Assembly (NCBI GenBank): GCA_024663395.1
Contig: JANFAH010000004.1
Coordinates: forward strand, 992,001 to 1,056,000
Direction of reading: 5' to 3'
DNA from: Pisolithus tinctorius
Taxonomy: Eukaryota; Basidiomycota; Agaricomycetes; Boletales; Pisolithaceae
Length of the DNA stretch: 64,000 nt
Shown here: piece by piece, positions 59,299-64,000 of the stretch
Layout of the letters: every line of letters starts with the position of its first letter
Numbering within the stretch: the first letter of the stretch is position 1
Notes under the pieces: model-generated
Told to the model about the DNA's origin: nothing
The model's database searches: none
The model's input: only the letters and a program-made list of their open reading frames with translations
Position numbers and translations under genes: made by a program

Positions 59299-61203
59299 CA
59301 GGAGAAACGACAAAGATATGCGTTGACAGAAGAGTCTGTGAGTACGCTGACAATCGAGAGGCGGCGGATGTCTGGGGAGACTGTCGACTCATCTTCGAGT
59401 CCTTTATATCCCTACAGCTAAGAAACAAAATTACTTGCGGTCACATTGCCGTGAGCTGTGATTGGTGATCTAAGCGGAGACTCGCCGAGGGGTTTTTCTA
59501 AATGGACGTCCATACACAGAAACTAAGGGTAGTAAAAAAAAAGAAGGGGAAACACACCGCGAGACACGAGGTAGTCCATCGATCGCTAAATTCTACCACA
59601 TATTGGTGAATGAAAAGCTTTGTTCTCCGCGACACGATCGTACGAGGTACCTGCGACCCAGTCTTCTGAAAGCATTCACGCCTTTGAGACTGAAGATTCT
59701 CTCTTCAACTCCAATTCTCCGACCGGCCAGTTGTGTTGAATGTCCTCCTAGTGGACAACGTAATGGCCTGGGCCGCGGCTGAATGATTAGTGGTGGCGGG
59801 ACCCTGGCAAGTATCCTGGACCGCCCATCGGTTAAGTAGAACAAATGTAGAACGTGCATGTCAGCCGCCATCAAAGTTGCATTGGAGTGAACAGTTTGAG
59901 ATGTGTTGATCGCAAAGGGCCCGTCCTCGGGATCTCATCTGCGGGTGTAGGACGATCACCTGGTACATACTACCGTCAGTTCGTTTCCATCCCCGTGTGT
60001 CTGCCCGGAATATACCACAGCGCAACGAAATGCTAGTTGCTTTGAGTCAATTGGAGTGACAGTTCCACTTTATGGCTGTGCCACTGTCGGTCCGACTGAT
60101 TGAGCCCGCCAAGACCCACTAATCACCCAGTGCACCCTAAACGTTGTTCGGTGCCAAAAGCCTTTTTAGCAAGGCTTTCACTCTAATAATATCAGACATC
60201 CGACTTACTGATGGAGACCTGTCATGGTGCTCATGCTAGGTGCCAGGCTAACGTTTACTCCGCGAACGTTAGAAGAAGCATGCGTGGTCGATACGTCATG
60301 GCCAGTGCTGTCTTCCATCACTGAAATTACCCATCATGTTCGAGGTCCAGAACGATGCAGAGACATAAACAGTTGTTCCATTTTACCGATTCTGTGGTCC
60401 ACATTCCACATTGACGGCACACATTTTTCTTTTCTGTTTTTGAAAGGTGCGTTTTCATTTGCAACGGGACAGGCCCAGCGATTTTGCCCTGATACGTGTT
60501 CCCCATTGGGGTGAATGTGCCCGAGGATATTATGTATTCATGACCAGAACTCGCTGGCTCTGGGGTGGATCATTATTGATATTGAGATGTCGCTCGTTCA
60601 TGTATGAAAACCTAGGCTCTCGACTCGCAACCGCATGCAAATACTTGTAAATGCGGCTCTGGACCCCCCAAGATCTGCAGTCAATGGAACGAGCGGGAAT
60701 ATACTGCAACTCGCTGGATGGAGGACTACATTTCAAAGGCTGACCCGCTTGCAGATCCCTCCTCGCATAGCCTACCCATCCCATCAATTTTAAAGTAGTC
60801 TCCCGTTGGCCATTGCCAACGGTTGCGTGAATGGTGCCAGTCACATTGGCCCTCCCGCAGTAGTGATTTCAGTTTGCAAACTTGTTAGATGGAACCTCTT
60901 GCTGAGCGGTGTTTGGTGGTCATTTCGTCGTATTGCAGTGTCTGACCATCCGGCACAAGACAACCAGCTTCTCAGAGTGATTTGCACATAACGTGCGGCA
61001 AAATGCACGCTCGGGTAAGTCGCAGACGACCAAATGTGCGGCAGAGCGACTCTGTGTACCTACTTCATGACATACCATATAAGGCAATCGCGAAGGTAGT
61101 TGTTGTGTTTTGGTGGTTTGACGTAGTACCAACTTGAAGCTTGCGGCAAGACAGACAAACTCACAGCAGGTTGTCAGTGTCAGCCTCAAGTCTTTCTAGA
61201 AAA
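59299..61203. other. 1.9 kb gene-free interval before NUP120
   Basis: No supportable gene. Several short frames on both strands have no motifs. The left part is the promoter of the minus-strand gene that starts at 59298, and the right part is that of NUP120. A poly-A run lies at 59534. Confidence 0.45.
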
Positions 61204-64000
61204 ATGAGTGCTGGACGAATATTGGTGGCCGCTCAACTCTCAACCCTTTTCCCGTCCTCAAATGCGCCATCAGTTGTACTTCAGTCTTCGAGACAAACCC
61301 TACAAACGGTTTTGCAGCCTGACACGGATGTCTACCCCGAACACGCAGTTTCCTCGTCCATATACCACACGCCACACACCGGGTCCATCCTTCTGCGCGT
61401 TATTCACGGAGGCTTGATTGTGGAACTCATCTCCCTGTCGGCGCTTGCTCCTCCGATACGTTTCGTCTTCCCGGCGTCGGTCGTCTCAACACCCGCGGTC
61501 TGTTCTTGGGGAGATCAGGAGTTGCATCTGTTGGCGGTCACTGTTACTGGCTCTCTTTACCGTTTGGTATTACCAACAACCAACCCAACTCGGCTGTGGC
61601 ACGACGAAGTGGCGAGGAACTGGTGTAGGGAATACATCATCAAAAACGCCTCGGACCTGTCTGGCAGTATCGTTCACGTCCAGGGTCCGCATGGTGTTGC
61701 GATAGGGCTCGGAAATGGTTCTCTTCTCAGAGTTGAAGTAGAACGCATCGGCGATACTGTTAGTGACGGTACGTACTTGGAAGTGACCGAGAAGCGTTCC
61801 GCTCATGAGTATCTGTAGATCTTTGGACAGAAACTGTTAGTCAACCCAAATCACTGCTGGGCACGTTCACATCCTACATTCCCGGTTTTCACTCTGGCAC
61901 CAACGCGGCCTCGGAATTTCTTTGTGTGGCCGGTCTACCTGAACCCACTGAGTTCGGTTACATATGGACCCTTTCTCGTGATCGTACTCTGCGTCTGTGG
62001 TCCGCTAGCCGCGGCTGTGTAGCTTCAAAACCCCTTTCACTCCACGCGCTCTATCAGCCAAATTCAGCGAGTGACAACAAACCTGTTTCACTTAACGGGG
62101 AAGCAGGCAACCTTCTGCGTGTATACTCTCTTTCACCTAACGGTGACAAGTCATTTGCTGTGGTCTTCACTCCAATGTCAGACGGCCCACATTGCGGTGG
62201 GTATTTCCAGATCGTGGACTCATCACTAGATCAGTTGCACGAACTCCGAACTGTCGAGTGTTCCCCCACGAGCGTCAATTGCCATTTACAGGATTTCATC
62301 CTTAATGACGGTGTGCTATACACGTTGTGGGAGCGTCACGGCACCTCGATGGTTCAGTCAATCAAGCTGGACGCAGGTAGCCTCATGGCCGTGAATGACG
62401 CAGCGTGGGAGACGTCTAACTATGGCGAAGAGACTGACTTGACGCCCGCATTTCTTGATGAAGTTCTCCTTGCTCCAGGCTCCTTGACGGAGAAATTCAT
62501 GGAAGTTATCCTCAGGCCTGGAATTTTTTCGCCATTAACGATCCGTACAGCCTTGGAGCAATACATCGATGCATGCCTTTCTCTTCCCGGCCCATCTCCT
62601 CCAGAGCTAACCTCCTCCTACACCTCGGTAGCGGAGAATATTGTTGCTGTGGTGGGCTGCACTGTAACGCTAGTTCAAGATCCTCATACAGGAGCTACCC
62701 AGCATGACCGCTACTGGAGCGCCTTGAAACGTGATTGGGAAGGGTTCATCGCTCGTTGTCGCGAAGTGGAACGCAGCGCTCGGTGGCCACTTGCGCTGAG
62801 TAAGGGCCAGCATAGCGACGAGGTGATCGCCGTCGAACGTGAACGAGTTAGTGTCCTTGCAAGGGAAGACTTGCCAATTATTGTCCATCGACACCTCAGC
62901 GACTCTCTCCCAATCGAATCTCACTTCTCCGTCTTAGACATTGCATGGACACTCTACTACAAAATTGGAACGGAAGTTCTCCGAAATCTGGAAAATAGTA
63001 TCATCGATGTTCTGCACCAGGAAATTGCCTTTTCCATTGTTGACATCATGATAGACCAAGTGCGACGGTCTGACCTCAGGGGGATACTGGATGAAGGTAC
63101 ACAAAATTGGGTAGTAGCGAAGCTACAGGAAGTCGAAGATTTGGAGAGGAGCATCAAGATTACCCTCGACCTTGCTGCTGGCTTTGACTTGGAGGTCAAG
63201 CGAGAAGAGGACGAGGTTGAACTGCTTTTGCCCCCGTCTCGGTCAGAGTGGAAGGCCGCAATTGCTGCCAGTTACATTTCCACTTCACTGAACGCTCGTT
63301 ATGACATCTGTCTTGCGCTGATAATTTTACTATTTTTCATGGCGGATGATCTCGGGGAATGGGACCCATGCTTGCTGGAGGATGTTTTTGCGGTATTCCG
63401 AGGATTGTCCATGCTACGCTACGTTGCGCGACAGCCAACCGTGGATCAAAGTCATGATCACCAGTCGTCACAAGCTGGGTCCACGGATGACGTGATCGCT
63501 CGTATGGGCAGTATGCAAGTTTCGGGGAATCAGCCAAACTTTGCCCCGATCCTTTCCCTTGCTCATCGCCTGATTTCACAGTCAAGCGAACATGTTGAGC
63601 TGCCGAGTTCTGCCCACCGGTTCCTTGATGATACTGGGCTACTCCAATCCACTTCTCCAGCGCATGTCACTCACTTCGAGGCCTCATTCTGCGAGCGTTT
63701 GCGAGACCTTGGTTATTACCAGGTTGCCAGAGCAATGCTTGCGTGGCTTCCCAGGACACCTGGTGTCACTTTCGTAACAGCTCGGCTGTTTATTAACCTT
63801 GGCCGTGGCGACGACGCTGCCTATCTAATGGAAAAAGTTGCTGCAAGTTTTGGTACGTTTCCACTTCCTTCGATATTCTGATTACCCTTACCATGTGTGA
63901 CAGGGCCGGATAGCGGTTTATCGTTTGAGGATGCGGAAACTCTATCTGCAGTTCTTCCTGGGAAGGCATTACACGATTCTGAGTTCACATTCTATTTGGA
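61204..64000 (+). CDS. nup120: nucleoporin NUP120/NUP160, 5' part
   Basis: A Y-complex nucleoporin of the nuclear pore scaffold. ATG 61204 gives MSAGRILVAAQLSTLFPSS. The beta-propeller region reads VHGGLIVELISLSAL-like text (61400-61450), then LAVTVTGSLYRLVLP, the exon GPHGVAIGLGNGSLLRVEVE and, after an intron at about 61768-61819, LWTETVSQPKSLLGTF. Then comes GYIWTLSRDRTLRLWSASRG, the diagnostic signature of this family, followed by a long helical domain with few introns. A new intron begins near 63853 (GTACGTTTCC), and the next exon, GPDSGLSFEDAETLSAVLPG, runs into the end of the window. The gene is therefore incomplete here; the 3' part lies beyond 64000. Confidence 0.9.

Overview
This 64 kb window is nuclear DNA from a filamentous basidiomycete, most likely an Agaricomycete. 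Nearly every gene is split by many short introns of about 50 to 70 nt (GT..AG, branch sites of CTNAC type), genes lie on both strands a few hundred bases apart, and the protein set is fungal: 3-keto-sterol reductase, an SSK1-type response regulator, a FlbA/Sst2/Thn1-type RGS protein, a HET-domain protein and several families I know only from mushroom-forming fungi. There are no operons, and I see no tRNA, rRNA or CRISPR array.

Layout. 0.8-17.6 kb is a run of minus-strand genes: a small NTF2-like protein, a KDM3-type JmjC histone demethylase, the HOG-pathway response regulator SSK1, the RNA-effector scaffold ARS2/SERRATE and an NCBP3-like cap-binding protein. 17.8-32 kb is compact housekeeping DNA: KRR1, a vacuolar serine carboxypeptidase, NOP58, an ELL-associated factor, ERG27, the tRNA thiolase CTU1/NCS6 and NOP9. 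32-35 kb is a disturbed segment, where the 3' end of NOP9 is duplicated directly and about 1.9 kb with a truncated repeat-family gene lies between the copies. A HET-domain membrane protein follows at 35-37.5 kb, then a DGCR6-like protein, an alpha/beta hydrolase, bystin (ENP1), UDP-glucuronate decarboxylase and a second hydrolase. About 5.7 kb (48.8-54.5 kb) holds no gene I can recognise. The right end has the RGS protein, a MAPR/cytochrome b5-like haem protein, a conserved basidiomycete protein and the 5' part of nucleoporin NUP120, which runs off the window.

How the genes relate. Four nucleolar ribosome-assembly factors (KRR1, NOP58, NOP9, ENP1) occur here, each head-to-head with another gene across 127-245 bp. 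ARS2 and the NCBP3-like gene, whose animal counterparts act together on nuclear cap complexes, are consecutive recognised genes. SSK1 and the RGS protein belong to stress and G-protein signalling.

The most striking observations concern splicing. KRR1 seems to need a one-nucleotide exon between two 53-nt introns. The neighbouring carboxypeptidase restores its catalytic-His motif exactly only if its last intron is AT-AC. Both are inferred from reading frame and family conservation, and both have canonical but protein-altering alternatives that RNA reads would settle. Exon structures were worked out by eye, so exact ends are approximate in places. Family comparisons are from memory, not from a search.
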